Below, in pieces: positions 8,857-17,511 of a stretch of DNA of 64,000 nucleotides. Below the pieces are notes generated by a model. That model did no database searches, was not told the origin of the DNA, and saw only the letters and a program-made list of their open reading frames with translations. Numbering within the stretch: position 1 is the first letter of the stretch; each line of letters begins with the position of its first letter. The translations under genes and the position numbers were made by a program. Source of the stretch: CAZNPL01 sp964574815 (GTDB taxonomy: Bacteria; Planctomycetota; Phycisphaerae; UBA1845); NCBI GenBank assembly GCA_964574815.1, contig CAZNPL010000003.1:1-64000 (forward strand). The letters are read 5' to 3'.

Positions 8857-10080
8857 TCAGTGCGTTCTGCGGACCAGCTCTTCCGCGTCGCGGCGGGGCG
8901 TGTTGTTTACGTTATCCCAGTAAGGTGAGAGCTTGCGGAGGTTTGCGACGACTTTCGGAAAGACCTCGATGATGCGGTCAATGTCTTCCTGCGTGTTGTA
9001 CCGGCTGAGGCTGAACCGGACCGAACCGTGCACCGCCGTGAACGGGACATTCATCGCCAGCAGCACGTGCGACGGCTCCAGCGACCCCGAGGTGCACGCC
9101 GACCCGCTCGACGCGCAAATCCCCTGGGCGCTAAGCTGGTAAAGCATGCCCTCGCCTTCCACGTAGTGACACGCGATGTTCAACGTGTTGGTCAAGCGCG
9201 GCGCCCCCTTGCCGTTCACGTGAATGTTCGGAATCCGCTCTTCGAGCGCACGCTGCAATCGGTCGCGCATCGCCCGGACCCGCGGCTCATCGGTGTCGTG
9301 GTTCTCGACCGCCAGCGACACGGCCTTGGCCAGCCCCACGATGTACGGAACGTTCTCCGTACCCGCACGCCGCCCCTCCTCCTGATGCCCGCCGATCAAG
9401 AACGGCCGGCACGCCGTGCCCCGCCGAATGTACAGCGCACCGATGCCCTTCGGCGCGTGCAGTTTGTGTCCCGAAAACGACAGCAGATCCACATGCCGGA
9501 AATTGCCCGACAGATCGATCGGCAGCTTGCCCACCGACTGCGTCGCATCCGTATGAAACAGAATCCCCGGGTCGGTCTCCTTGGTCAGGCGCGAGAGATC
9601 CTCGATGGGAAAGATCACGCCCGTCTCGTTGTTGGCGTGCATGATCGTGACGAGCAGCGTGTCGGGGCCGAGCGCACGCACGAATTCACGCATGTCCAGG
9701 TTGCCGTCCGTGTCCACCGGAACGAACGTCACATCGTACCCGGACCGCTCCATGTCCTTGCACACCTCCCAGACAGCCGGGTGTTCCACGGCCGTCGTGA
9801 TGATGTGCCGCCGAGACGGGTTCGCTGCCGCCACGCCCCGGATGGCCATGTTGTTGCTCTCAGTCGCGCACGAAGTAAAGAGAAGCTCCCGCGGGCTGTC
9901 TGCCCCCAGGTGTCGAATGATGGAATCGCGCGCCGTCGAAATCGCCCCCGCCGTCCCCTGCGCCGGGTCATACATCGAGCTGGGGTTGAAGTAATCCTCG
10001 GTGAAAAACGGGATCATCGCCTCGTACACTTCCGGCGCGACCTGCGTGGTGGCGTTATTGTCGGCGTAGATGATCTTCAT
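8857..10080 (-). CDS. nifS: Cysteine desulfurase, NifS/IscS class
   Basis: 407 residues. A PLP enzyme that takes sulfur from cysteine for Fe-S cluster assembly. It starts MKIIYADNNATT, the family hallmark, so I use ATG 10080 rather than the in-frame TTG at 10104. The cofactor-binding HTDATQ and the PLP lysine in SFSGHKLHAPKG are present, as is the mobile-loop cysteine in SSGSACTSGS that carries the persulfide. RAGTENVP and the C-terminal RFSLSRYNT are also typical. It lies 13 bases downstream of nifU on the same strand, the usual pairing of donor and scaffold. No nif structural genes are nearby, so general Fe-S supply, including the Fe-S-rich operon in this window, is the likelier job. Confidence 0.95.
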   Translation of the reverse strand: MKIIYADNNATTQVAPEVYEAMIPFFTEDYFNPSSMYDPAQGTAGAISTARDSIIRHLGADSPRELLFTSCATESNNMAIRGVAAANPSRRHIITTAVEHPAVWEVCKDMERSGYDVTFVPVDTDGNLDMREFVRALGPDTLLVTIMHANNETGVIFPIEDLSRLTKETDPGILFHTDATQSVGKLPIDLSGNFRHVDLLSFSGHKLHAPKGIGALYIRRGTACRPFLIGGHQEEGRRAGTENVPYIVGLAKAVSLAVENHDTDEPRVRAMRDRLQRALEERIPNIHVNGKGAPRLTNTLNIACHYVEGEGMLYQLSAQGICASSGSACTSGSLEPSHVLLAMNVPFTAVHGSVRFSLSRYNTQEDIDRIIEVFPKVVANLRKLSPYWDNVNNTPRRDAEELVRRTH

Positions 10081-10093
10081 CGATTGGCGTCCG

Positions 10094-11059
10094 TCATACG
10101 GCAATGACCCGAACCCGCTGGTCCACCATGTCCTTCAGCACCTGTTCCACCAGCATCTTGAGCGTCTGGCTCGCCCCGGCACACCCGGCACACGCCCCGG
10201 CCAGCCGGCAATACACAATCGTATCCTTGATGTCGATGACCTCCAGATCGCCGCCGTCCCGCTGCAGCATCGGGCGGATGTACTCGTCTATCGTCTTGTC
10301 GATCTTCTTGGCGAACTGATACGGCGACATCCCGAGGTCGCTGACCGCCGGCTTTTCCTGGTCCCTCGCCGAAAACGTCGGCAACGAAATGTTCAGTTCG
10401 ACGGCTTCAGGCCCCCAGACCTCGCAAAGAAGATCCTGCAGGCCGCCGGGCACATGATGGCACGACATGCACGCCCCGCCCGCCTTGATCGCGTTCGTAA
10501 TGTCCGCGATCGTTCGCAGATTCAATTCCTTGATCTTCCGCTTGATGTACGGCTCGCTCAGCGAGAAGCACTTGCAGACGACCCGCCCTTCCTCCTGCTC
10601 GTCAGGGTGAATGTCCACGCCCAGCTCTCGCAGATCGACGCCGCGTTTCTGTGCCCAGTTGAACACGGCCGACTCGAGCGCCTCGGCCCCCATGACCGAG
10701 CAGTGGATCTTTTGAGACGGAAGCCCCCCGAGAAACTCGACGATGTCGCTGTTCTTGATCTTCAGGGCGGTGATGGGCGTGTACTCGCCTTGCTCTATCA
10801 GTGTGCACAGCGCCTCGGAGGCAGCGATGGCCGACGTGCAGCCGAACGTGAGGTAACGAGCCTCGGTAATGACGTCCTTGGTCGGATCGTCCGGGTGCCG
10901 CCTCACGCGAAACGTGAACCGCATGGCGTCGCCGCACGCAATCGACCCGTGCTCGCCGACCCCATCCGGATCCTCGATCTCGCCCAGGTGCGTGCCCGGC
11001 TCACCATGGACCGCGTCCATGAAGAGCTGCTTGGTCTTCGCACTGTAGTCCCAGGCCAT
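10094..11059 (-). CDS. nifU: Fe-S cluster scaffold NifU, three-domain form
   Basis: 321 residues. The start at ATG 11059 (MAWDYSAKTKQLFMD) has GGGAGG seven bases upstream. The N-terminal IscU-like domain carries the scaffold cysteines in ACGDAM, FGCTSAIAASE and IHCSVMGAEALE. The central BFD-like domain with a permanent [2Fe-2S] cluster has CKCFSLSEPYIKR and GGACMSCHHV. The C-terminal Nfu domain has the CAGCAG pair. This is the full NifU layout, not a lone IscU. It is followed by nifS, and the two form an operon. No iscR, hscA or fdx gene accompanies them. Confidence 0.95.
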   Translation of the reverse strand: MAWDYSAKTKQLFMDAVHGEPGTHLGEIEDPDGVGEHGSIACGDAMRFTFRVRRHPDDPTKDVITEARYLTFGCTSAIAASEALCTLIEQGEYTPITALKIKNSDIVEFLGGLPSQKIHCSVMGAEALESAVFNWAQKRGVDLRELGVDIHPDEQEEGRVVCKCFSLSEPYIKRKIKELNLRTIADITNAIKAGGACMSCHHVPGGLQDLLCEVWGPEAVELNISLPTFSARDQEKPAVSDLGMSPYQFAKKIDKTIDEYIRPMLQRDGGDLEVIDIKDTIVYCRLAGACAGCAGASQTLKMLVEQVLKDMVDQRVRVIAV

Positions 11060-11358
11060 GTCAGATACCTCCCGCCGATTCTCAGATGAGCCCAAAGCCG
11101 TGTCATGCCCGCGAGAGGATTCGCCCTCGCCAAAGCCGGCGCGTCACGGCGTCGCATCCCACGGGCGCGCCCCGAAAGAGCCACTCGGCCCGACCGGCTC
11201 CAAAAGGGTGGTTGCAAGAAGCATGCCACGACCCTACCGCCAGCGACAACACTGAAACTGAATAAATATAAGCGCAACAGGGCGCCGCCGTTTAGCTCCC
11301 CCGGGGGGGGGGAACTCCGCTCTATCTGATATGCCACTGTGGGTTACGGTGCCGCCGG
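11060..11358. other. Leader region upstream of nifU with a C5-G10 tract
   Basis: 299 bases between nifU and the small gene that also points left. It contains a CCCCC-GGGGGGGGGG run at 11298-11312 and an AT-rich island at about 11255-11275. I found no hexamer pair with good spacing for nifU. No ORF here is convincing. Confidence 0.4.
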
Positions 11359-11646
11359 CTACGCAGCCCCCTCGGCGGAACCCGCCTTGGAGCCTTCGCC
11401 CGGCACCTCCCGTACGCGCGTATGCTGGTCCACCGTGAGCCACGAAACCTCCCCGTCATCCTTGACGAGCTCCACGCGCATCAGCCAATACTTGTCGTTC
11501 TTGGCATGTGCGTACCACGACCCGGTGCGGCGAGGCTCGATTTTGCGAACCGTCCCCTCGACCTCCGTGACCCAACCCTCGCCGCGCCGATCGATCATCT
11601 GGGTGATTCGAACGCGCGCACCCGGCCGCAGCACCTTGTTGTTCAA
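11359..11646 (-). CDS. Small conserved-looking SH3-like protein
   Basis: 95 residues from TTG 11646, preceded by GAGGAG eight bases upstream, which supports the unusual start. The sequence is a beta-rich small domain (LRPGARVRITQMIDRRGEGW, then EVEGTVRKIEP and YWLMRVELVKDDGEVSWLTVD) with alternating hydrophobic strands, like an SH3-type barrel, followed by a disordered Ala/Gly/Glu tail. There is no signal peptide or membrane segment. I do not know a function. It points the same way as nifU-nifS but is 299 bases from them. Confidence 0.7.
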   Translation of the reverse strand: MNNKVLRPGARVRITQMIDRRGEGWVTEVEGTVRKIEPRRTGSWYAHAKNDKYWLMRVELVKDDGEVSWLTVDQHTRVREVPGEGSKAGSAEGAA

Positions 11647-11879
11647 TGCACTTACTCCTCAAACCAAAAACACGCCCAGGCCCGGGTGCTCTCGAGTCAA
11701 GCACGAACCACTCGCCCCCGGCCGCGATCAGCGGTGCACCCGCGCAGGCCCGCAAAGACCATTCTACCACGCCTCAACGACCTCCCCAAGCCGTCCCTTG
11801 AACCGCACGAGCGTACAGGCGAACATGCCGATGCCCGGTGGGGGCCGACACCGGGATGTGACGGATACTCGGAATCAGC

Positions 11880-14753
11880 ATGACTCACAAACCTATTCGT
11901 TTCTTCACGCTCGCGGTCGCCAACCTCGCCCCTTGTCTGGTTGCCGCCGAGCCGTTTGCCAAGACCGACACACCCGTTCCGGCGAGCCTGAACGAAGCCC
12001 ACGCCGCCAGAATCGCCGGCCGATACGAACAAGCCATACGCGTCTATGGCGTGTTCCTCGACGACCGCGCCAGTCGCGTGGAAGCCACCTGGGGCCTCGC
12101 CCGTTGTTACATCGAGACCGGGCGATACGAACAGGCTGAAGCCACCCTGCTCGAAGCCGAGGATCTGGGCCGCGCGTCGGCCGACTGGCATCGCACGCTC
12201 GCAGAAGGACTCAGCGCAGTCGGCCGGCACGAGCGAGCCCTCGAACACTGCCGCAAAGCCATCGAGACCGACGCCGGGGATCTCCAGGCCCGCCAATTGC
12301 TAGGCGAACTGTACGAAATCCTCGGCCGCCGCGACGAAGCGATCAAAACCTACCGTTTCTTCGAGCGCCTCGTCACGCGACGCCTGCCGGCCGACGCGGC
12401 CAAGCTGACCGCCACCGCGAAAGGATTTCTACGCTACAGTGTTTTGACGCGGCACGACAATCTCAGCAATCGAACCATCCACACACTCCAGGAACTCCTG
12501 CAGCCGGCGTACACGTTCCTTGATCGCACGTACTGGCCCGCACGCCTCGCCTCCGCCGACCTGTTGCGATCCAAGTTCAAGAATGAACAGGCCGCGGAAG
12601 ACTACAAGGCCGCACTCGAAATCAACCCGAACCTCGCCGCGGCCCACGTCGGGCTAGGCCGGATCGCCCTCGACGACTGGGAATTCGAAGAAGCCGAAAA
12701 ACGCATCCAACTCGCCAAGGAACGCAATCCGAATTCGGTCGCCGCTCTGCAACTCGAAGCCGCCTTGCGCCTCGCCGAGCGACGCTTCGAACTCGCCCGA
12801 GACGCAAGCGAATCCGCGCTGACCGTCAATCCCCATGACGTCGAAAGCCTCGGCCTCGCCGCCGCGGCCGCATTCGCGCTGGACGGCTCCGACGCCGCCG
12901 AGCGGTTCAGTGAACCAGCGTACCGTGTCACGTCGAAACCCGCGGCCTTCCATCGCGTGCTGGCCGACACGCTCGCCGCTTTGTGGCAGTTACCCGAGTC
13001 CGAGCGCCACTACCGCCTCGCCATCGAGGCCGACCCCACCGACCCGCATCCACGGACCGAACTCGGGCTGCTCTACATGCGAACCGGCGACGAGGACAAG
13101 GCCCGCCGCGTCCTCACCGAGGCCTGGGAACTCGATGAGTTCGACGCCCGAACCCATCGCACGCTTGACCTGCTTGACGAGCTGGTGTCATTCGCCCGCC
13201 ACGAGACCGAGCACTTTATCATCAAGTACGAGGCCGAACACGACGCCCTCCTCCCCCGCTACTTCGCCGACTACTTGGAGTCCGTCCATCAGGAAGTCTG
13301 CGACCACTACGACTGGACCCCGTCCGACAAGACCATCGTCGAGTTCTTCCCGACCAAACGCATGTTCGCCATCCGCGTCAGCGGAAAACCCTGGATCCGC
13401 ACCGTCGGCGCCTGCACCGGCCGCGTCATCGCCATGGCCTCCCCCCGCCCCAGCCCGCAACTCGACGGCCCCTACGCCGCCGCCGACGTACTGCGCCATG
13501 AGTTCACGCACACCGTCACGCTGGACGCCACGCGCTATCGCATCAATCGCTGGCTCACTGAAGGCCTCGCCGTGATGCAGGAGGGGCGCCCGCGCGACTA
13601 CCGTCGGAAGAAGCTCCTGGCCGAGGGCATCCGGCGCGGCGAGTTGTTCACACTCGAATCGATCGACTGGAAATTCCTGCGGCCGTCGCGCCCCCGGGAC
13701 GTCCATTTCGCGTATACCCAGAGCCGCTGGATGTGCGAGTACATCATCGAGCGGTTCGGCCCCGACAGCATCAAGCGGATGCTCGCAACGTTCCGCGAGA
13801 AAGGCGCGCGTTGCCGCGTCGTACCAGACACATTCGGCCTTACGGAGGATCGCTTCGACGCCGATTTCGCCGCCTGGGCCCGGCGGCAGGCCGCGCCCTG
13901 GGGATTCGACCTTTCGATCCCCGAAGACGTCGAGGCGTTGCGCGCCGAGGCCGCACAAAACCCCGGCGACGCCGATCTCCTGGCCCGCTTAGCCAAGGCC
14001 GAAATGGACGGCGCAGAACCCGAGCGGGCCCTCGAGACCGCCGAGTCCGCCTTGGAAATCGACGAAAAGCAGATCCTCGCACTAGTTGTGCTTGGCAAGG
14101 TGCTCTACGAAGAGTTCACGTCGGAAGAGGCCGAGCGGACGCGCGACGAGCTCGCCCAACGACTCGAACCGGCCATGGAACGCCTTGCGAAGATCGCCCC
14201 CGAACGCGAGATCGCTCCGCGCGCCCTCGGCCGGCTCGCGCTGGAACGTACGGACCACAAGCGAGCGATTGAGATCTTTGAGCGGGCGATGCCGCTGCGC
14301 CCCCGCCATGACGATGTTCTCCGGGGGCTGAGCACGGCGTACCTAGCGGTGGACAATTACGAGCGGGCGCTGCCTGTCCTGCTCGAACTCGCCCGCACTG
14401 AAGAGACCAGCCCCAAAACGGCTGCGGCGATCGGAATGATCTACGCTCGCGAGGACCGCCTGGGCGAGGCCCGGGACTGGTACCTGGAATCGGTTCGGCT
14501 TAACCCCTTCGAAGTGGCCACCCACGAGGCCTATGCCGACGTCCTGATGCGCCTGGGCGAGACTGAGGCCGCGGCCGGCGAATATGGGGTGCTCTGTGAA
14601 CTTAAACCTAAGCAGGTCAAATACTTCGAGCAGGCCGCCATCGCCCACCACAAGCTCGGCAACGCCGATTCCGCACGGAAATTCGCCCGGCAGGCCGTCG
14701 CATTGGACTCGGCCACCACCGTTCGCACGCTGCTCCCTTCGTCCGAACAGTAG
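11880..14753 (+). CDS. TPR protein with gluzincin metallopeptidase domain
   Basis: 957 residues. A weak N-terminal signal (FFTLAVANLAPCLVAAEP) suggests export. Residues about 38-430 are TPR units (EAHAARIAGRYEQAIRVYG, YEQAEATLLEAEDLG, ERALEHCRKAIETD and so on). The middle, about 440-690, is a peptidase-MA-like zinc domain with HEFTH at 540-544 and a third ligand in WLTEGLA (E561), followed by YTQSRWMCEYIIERFG. Residues about 690-940 are a second TPR array. Such TPR-gluzincin proteins are common in planctomycetes and deltaproteobacteria; substrate and role are not known to me. The active-site residues are intact. ATG 11880 is the first Met of the frame; upstream sequence is poor in purines. 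Confidence 0.82.
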   Translation: MTHKPIRFFTLAVANLAPCLVAAEPFAKTDTPVPASLNEAHAARIAGRYEQAIRVYGVFLDDRASRVEATWGLARCYIETGRYEQAEATLLEAEDLGRASADWHRTLAEGLSAVGRHERALEHCRKAIETDAGDLQARQLLGELYEILGRRDEAIKTYRFFERLVTRRLPADAAKLTATAKGFLRYSVLTRHDNLSNRTIHTLQELLQPAYTFLDRTYWPARLASADLLRSKFKNEQAAEDYKAALEINPNLAAAHVGLGRIALDDWEFEEAEKRIQLAKERNPNSVAALQLEAALRLAERRFELARDASESALTVNPHDVESLGLAAAAAFALDGSDAAERFSEPAYRVTSKPAAFHRVLADTLAALWQLPESERHYRLAIEADPTDPHPRTELGLLYMRTGDEDKARRVLTEAWELDEFDARTHRTLDLLDELVSFARHETEHFIIKYEAEHDALLPRYFADYLESVHQEVCDHYDWTPSDKTIVEFFPTKRMFAIRVSGKPWIRTVGACTGRVIAMASPRPSPQLDGPYAAADVLRHEFTHTVTLDATRYRINRWLTEGLAVMQEGRPRDYRRKKLLAEGIRRGELFTLESIDWKFLRPSRPRDVHFAYTQSRWMCEYIIERFGPDSIKRMLATFREKGARCRVVPDTFGLTEDRFDADFAAWARRQAAPWGFDLSIPEDVEALRAEAAQNPGDADLLARLAKAEMDGAEPERALETAESALEIDEKQILALVVLGKVLYEEFTSEEAERTRDELAQRLEPAMERLAKIAPEREIAPRALGRLALERTDHKRAIEIFERAMPLRPRHDDVLRGLSTAYLAVDNYERALPVLLELARTEETSPKTAAAIGMIYAREDRLGEARDWYLESVRLNPFEVATHEAYADVLMRLGETEAAAGEYGVLCELKPKQVKYFEQAAIAHHKLGNADSARKFARQAVALDSATTVRTLLPSSEQ

Positions 14754-14815
14754 CCGTGGGCGGCCCGAGATGCCTCTGGTGAGTCCTTGGCCCATTTTTT
14801 CAGGAAAACATCTGC

Positions 14816-14844
14816 TTGACCTGGGCGCCGGTGGCGAGGATACT
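14816..14844 (+). promoter_or_regulatory. Sigma-70-like promoter of the cold-shock gene
   Basis: TTGACC at 14816-14821, a 17-base spacer, and GATACT at 14839-14844. Transcription starting near 14851 would give a leader of about 105 bases before ATG 14956, a length in keeping with the structured leaders known for cold-shock mRNAs. Confidence 0.6.
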
Positions 14845-14955
14845 ACCGGTGTATGAAGCCAGCATCTCCGCGGGAGCAGTTTCCTTGTCTGTAGAAACAG
14901 TGTTTGTTTCAAGAACCGGTCCAGTGGCGGTGCGATCAGAAGTGAGTAGTCTGTC

Positions 14956-15159
14956 ATGCCAGAAGGTACGGTGAAGTGGTTCAATGACGCCAAGGGGTTT
15001 GGGTTCATCACGGCGGACGAGGGCGGCGACGTCTTCGTTCACCACAGCGAGATTCAGGCCCAGGGATTCCGGACGTTGAACGAGGGCGATCGGGTCCAGT
15101 TCGAGCTGACCCGCGGAGAAAAGGGACCGAAGGCCCTGCAAGTGAGGCCACTCAAGTAA
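14956..15159 (+). CDS. Cold-shock domain protein (CspA family)
   Basis: 67 residues, a single OB-fold cold-shock domain. RNP1 is KGFGFI and RNP2 is VFVHHS, with the N-terminal GTVKWFNDAKGFGF typical of the family. It binds single-stranded RNA and DNA and acts as an RNA chaperone in the cytoplasm. It stands alone with its own promoter upstream and a strong hairpin terminator 30 bases downstream, so it is monocistronic. Whether cold induces this copy cannot be told from sequence. Confidence 0.95.
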   Translation: MPEGTVKWFNDAKGFGFITADEGGDVFVHHSEIQAQGFRTLNEGDRVQFELTRGEKGPKALQVRPLK

Positions 15160-15188
15160 CCAGCCCCATTAGGCGGCAAGTTCTCAAC

Positions 15189-15227
15189 GGGCGTCGTCGC
15201 GAAAGCGGCGGCGCCCGATTCTTTTGT
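15189..15227 (+). terminator. Intrinsic terminator of the cold-shock gene
   Basis: A 12-bp stem (GGGCGTCGTCGC with GCGGCGGCGCCC, two G-U pairs), a GAAA tetraloop at 15201-15204, then GATTCTTTTGT. This is the clearest rho-independent terminator in the window. Confidence 0.8.
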
Positions 15228-15603
15228 CCCCCCCGACCAGCCCGCGCTCCGGTCAGATCGAGCTGCAAGAGCGAACTCCGCTCCCCGACAGGTCACCAAG
15301 GAAGCCGCCGCACCTGCGATGTACGCTAATAGCGCTTTCACGCCCAACTCGGCACCGCACCGATCCAAAAGGCTCGGCGGGGTGACGCCGGCCGCGGCAG
15401 GGACTTGAGGCGACGATTTCAATGCAAACCAACGCCGAATCGCGTAGGGGCCCCACGCACAAGAAACGGTGCAGGGGCGCTCCGGGTGAAAGCTGATCCG
15501 CCTGCGGCGGAACAGTTGACGGCCGCCGCCAATCAGTGCAGCGATAGTCACAGGCTATCGCGGTACTTCTGATCAGAGCTTGCCGCTGCTGTTCGCGCCG
15601 TCG
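15228..15603. other. No convincing gene
   Basis: 376 bases between the cold-shock terminator and the end of the cytochrome operon that comes from the right. It includes a TCCGCC-TGC-GGCGGA palindrome near 15497-15511. Reverse-strand frames here are Arg/Ser-rich shadows. Confidence 0.4.
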
Positions 15604-17511
15604 CTACCTTCCGTATTCGAGGTTGTCGTGGTCGGTGCCATGGCAGGTCAGGGTGCAGCTTCCTGCTAAGTTGCCCAGATCGACGAAACGGAGGCGGGTT
15701 GTTCCGGTTAAGGGGCGGACGATCGTGGTGTCGAAGTTGATCAAGTGCGTGTGGTCGGAGCGTGTGCCAGTGATTCGGCTGACACCGTGGGGGTCGTGGC
15801 AGGCGGAGCAGGGCGTGTTGTTGTCGCGGACGTGGAGGGCGTGGGTGGGGAAGCTTTCGTCGGCCAGGATGCTGGCTCGGCGGTGGCATTTGTAGCAAAG
15901 CGCGTAGGCGAAGGTTGATTCGGGGGTGTCGTCGGCGGTCGAATGGTTGCGCTCGAGGAGGAAGGGGTAGATCGAGCCGTGAGGACCGTCGGGGCCGGCG
16001 CCGTCGGCGCGGGGGCCGTCGTCGTTGTTGTGGCAGTCGGTGCAGCGGATCAGCGAGCCGCGCGGGATGCTGGGGTCGAGGCTGGCGGCGTTGCGTCCGA
16101 CTGAGGCGGTTACGAGGGGATGGAAGCTGGGGTTGGTGGCGCGGAATTTGAGGCGCATGTTGGCCTGGTCTGACTGGCGGGAGACGCGCCGCGTGATCGG
16201 GACCGGCTGGTCGCCGTGGCAACGGAAGCAGACTTCGTACTCGAAGCGGGATTCGAGGACCGGTCGTCCTCCGATGCTTATGCCCGGGACGGCCTTCATT
16301 GTTTCGCCGATGGCGGTGTAGCCGCGCATCTCCGTGGGCTGATCGGCGGCGTGGGGGTTGTGGCAGTCGACGCACTCGACATGGGGACGGTCTCCGCTCC
16401 ATGTTTCGGCGGGGTCGTGGATGCCGGTGTAGCGGCGGGGGTCGTGGGTGCTGAATTTGTTAAGCTGGGTGACCATGTCGTGGCGGGCGGCGCGGCCATT
16501 GTGGCAGTTGAGGCAGTTGTCCTCCTCCAGGCGGTAGAGGAGGAGGCGCTCGGGGTTGCCGGCTGTGTGGCTGCGGTGGCAGCTTCGGCAGGCGTTTTCG
16601 GCGACGGTGGCGTATGGCCAGTCGGTGTCGGTGATGCCGGAGACGTCCTGGCTGGAGGTCTTGTGGGAGCCGGTTCGCCAGCCGGTCATGTCGTGGCACG
16701 TTTCGCAGAGGGCGCCGAAGGCGTCGTCCCACGTGAGGAACATGCGATATTTGCTTCCGTGGGCGTCGTGGCAGGTGGTGCACTGGAGCTGACCGTCGGC
16801 GTCGAGCTTCACTTCGGCGGGGACGGTGTTGGGGTTTTTGAGCTGGCGGTCTGCGGCGGCGAGTCCGGGGGTGTAGTGGAAACTGACGGGGTGGTCGTCG
16901 GAGAGGTCGGTGCCGAGGTTCATGAGGCCCGCGGGGATGTAGTCGCCGCCGGCCATCCGGATGCGCTCGGATCGGCTGACGACGCGGCCCAAGGCGATGG
17001 TTCCGTCGTGGCAGCTCAGGCAGAGTTTGCTGGAGCCGGTTGGTTGTCCGGGTGCGGCGTCGAAGGTTGAGGAGCGGTAGATTCGGTAGTTGGAGACGGG
17101 GAGTTCGCGGTTCCAGAGGGGTGTGTCGCTGGTGGCGCTGTGTGGGGTGTGGCAGAAGACGCAGACCTGCTCTTCGCTTTCGGCGCGGATATCGCCGGGT
17201 CCGGCGGAGGAGAGGTTGTGGACGGTGTCGGAGACGCGGTCCTGGGCTTGGGCGGCGGTTGCGCAGCAGGCGAGCAGGAGGAGGGCGGTCGAGAGGCGGT
17301 GGCGGTTCGGTGTGAGTTGTGTGGGTACGGTGCGGTCGGGTTGTGCGTTGGACGGGGCACTGGCGGGCGAGCCGCCAGTGGCACCCACAGACACGGGCAA
17401 GCTTCGCTTGCCCATGGCACACGTCCAGCCGTGCCTCGCGCGTCGTGGGCACACTGGCGGGCAAGCCGCCAGTGGTATCCTCATGCACGTTGGATTGCTT
17501 TGGCGGTTCAC
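15604..17511 (-). CDS. Dodecahaem c-type cytochrome, exported
   Basis: 635 residues with eleven CxxCH motifs (CVFCH, CLSCH, CTTCH, CETCH, CRSCH, CLNCH, CVDCH, CFRCH, CTDCH, CYKCH, CSACH) plus a C-terminal CxxxCH (CTLTCH), so up to twelve covalent haems. The hydrophobic core of the signal peptide (LSTALLLLACCATAAQA) lies unusually late, at about residues 74-90. The nominal GTG 17511 overlaps the stop of the barrel gene (GTGA); the next Met, at 17415, lies inside an interspersed palindromic repeat. No ATG, GTG or TTG occurs between the repeat and the signal core, so the leader is at least 57 residues long. The first four haems closely resemble the tetrahaem protein at 21890. Probably a periplasmic or barrel-embedded electron carrier. 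Confidence 0.88.
   Translation of the reverse strand: MNRQSNPTCMRIPLAACPPVCPRRARHGWTCAMGKRSLPVSVGATGGSPASAPSNAQPDRTVPTQLTPNRHRLSTALLLLACCATAAQAQDRVSDTVHNLSSAGPGDIRAESEEQVCVFCHTPHSATSDTPLWNRELPVSNYRIYRSSTFDAAPGQPTGSSKLCLSCHDGTIALGRVVSRSERIRMAGGDYIPAGLMNLGTDLSDDHPVSFHYTPGLAAADRQLKNPNTVPAEVKLDADGQLQCTTCHDAHGSKYRMFLTWDDAFGALCETCHDMTGWRTGSHKTSSQDVSGITDTDWPYATVAENACRSCHRSHTAGNPERLLLYRLEEDNCLNCHNGRAARHDMVTQLNKFSTHDPRRYTGIHDPAETWSGDRPHVECVDCHNPHAADQPTEMRGYTAIGETMKAVPGISIGGRPVLESRFEYEVCFRCHGDQPVPITRRVSRQSDQANMRLKFRATNPSFHPLVTASVGRNAASLDPSIPRGSLIRCTDCHNNDDGPRADGAGPDGPHGSIYPFLLERNHSTADDTPESTFAYALCYKCHRRASILADESFPTHALHVRDNNTPCSACHDPHGVSRITGTRSDHTHLINFDTTIVRPLTGTTRLRFVDLGNLAGSCTLTCHGTDHDNLEYGR
17358..17474. 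repeat. Three palindromes of the interspersed repeat family
   Basis: CACTGGCGG-GCGAG-CCGCCAGTG at 17358-17380, GGGCAAGC-TTC-GCTTGCCC at 17395-17413 and CACTGGCGG-GCAAG-CCGCCAGTG at 17452-17474, all perfect stems. They lie between the stop of the barrel gene and the signal-peptide core of the dodecahaem gene, in frame with the latter. Confidence 0.8.

Noticed and set aside
9028..10107. 359-codon rightward frame opposite nifS
   Set aside because: Arg/His-rich shadow of a well conserved nifS gene.
8857..11059. Nitrogen-fixation locus
   Set aside because: nifU and nifS are present but no nifHDKENB; this pair also serves general Fe-S assembly.
15548..16402. 284-codon frame overlapping the dodecahaem gene
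   Set aside because: Almost only Arg, Pro and His; it is a shifted frame of the cytochrome.
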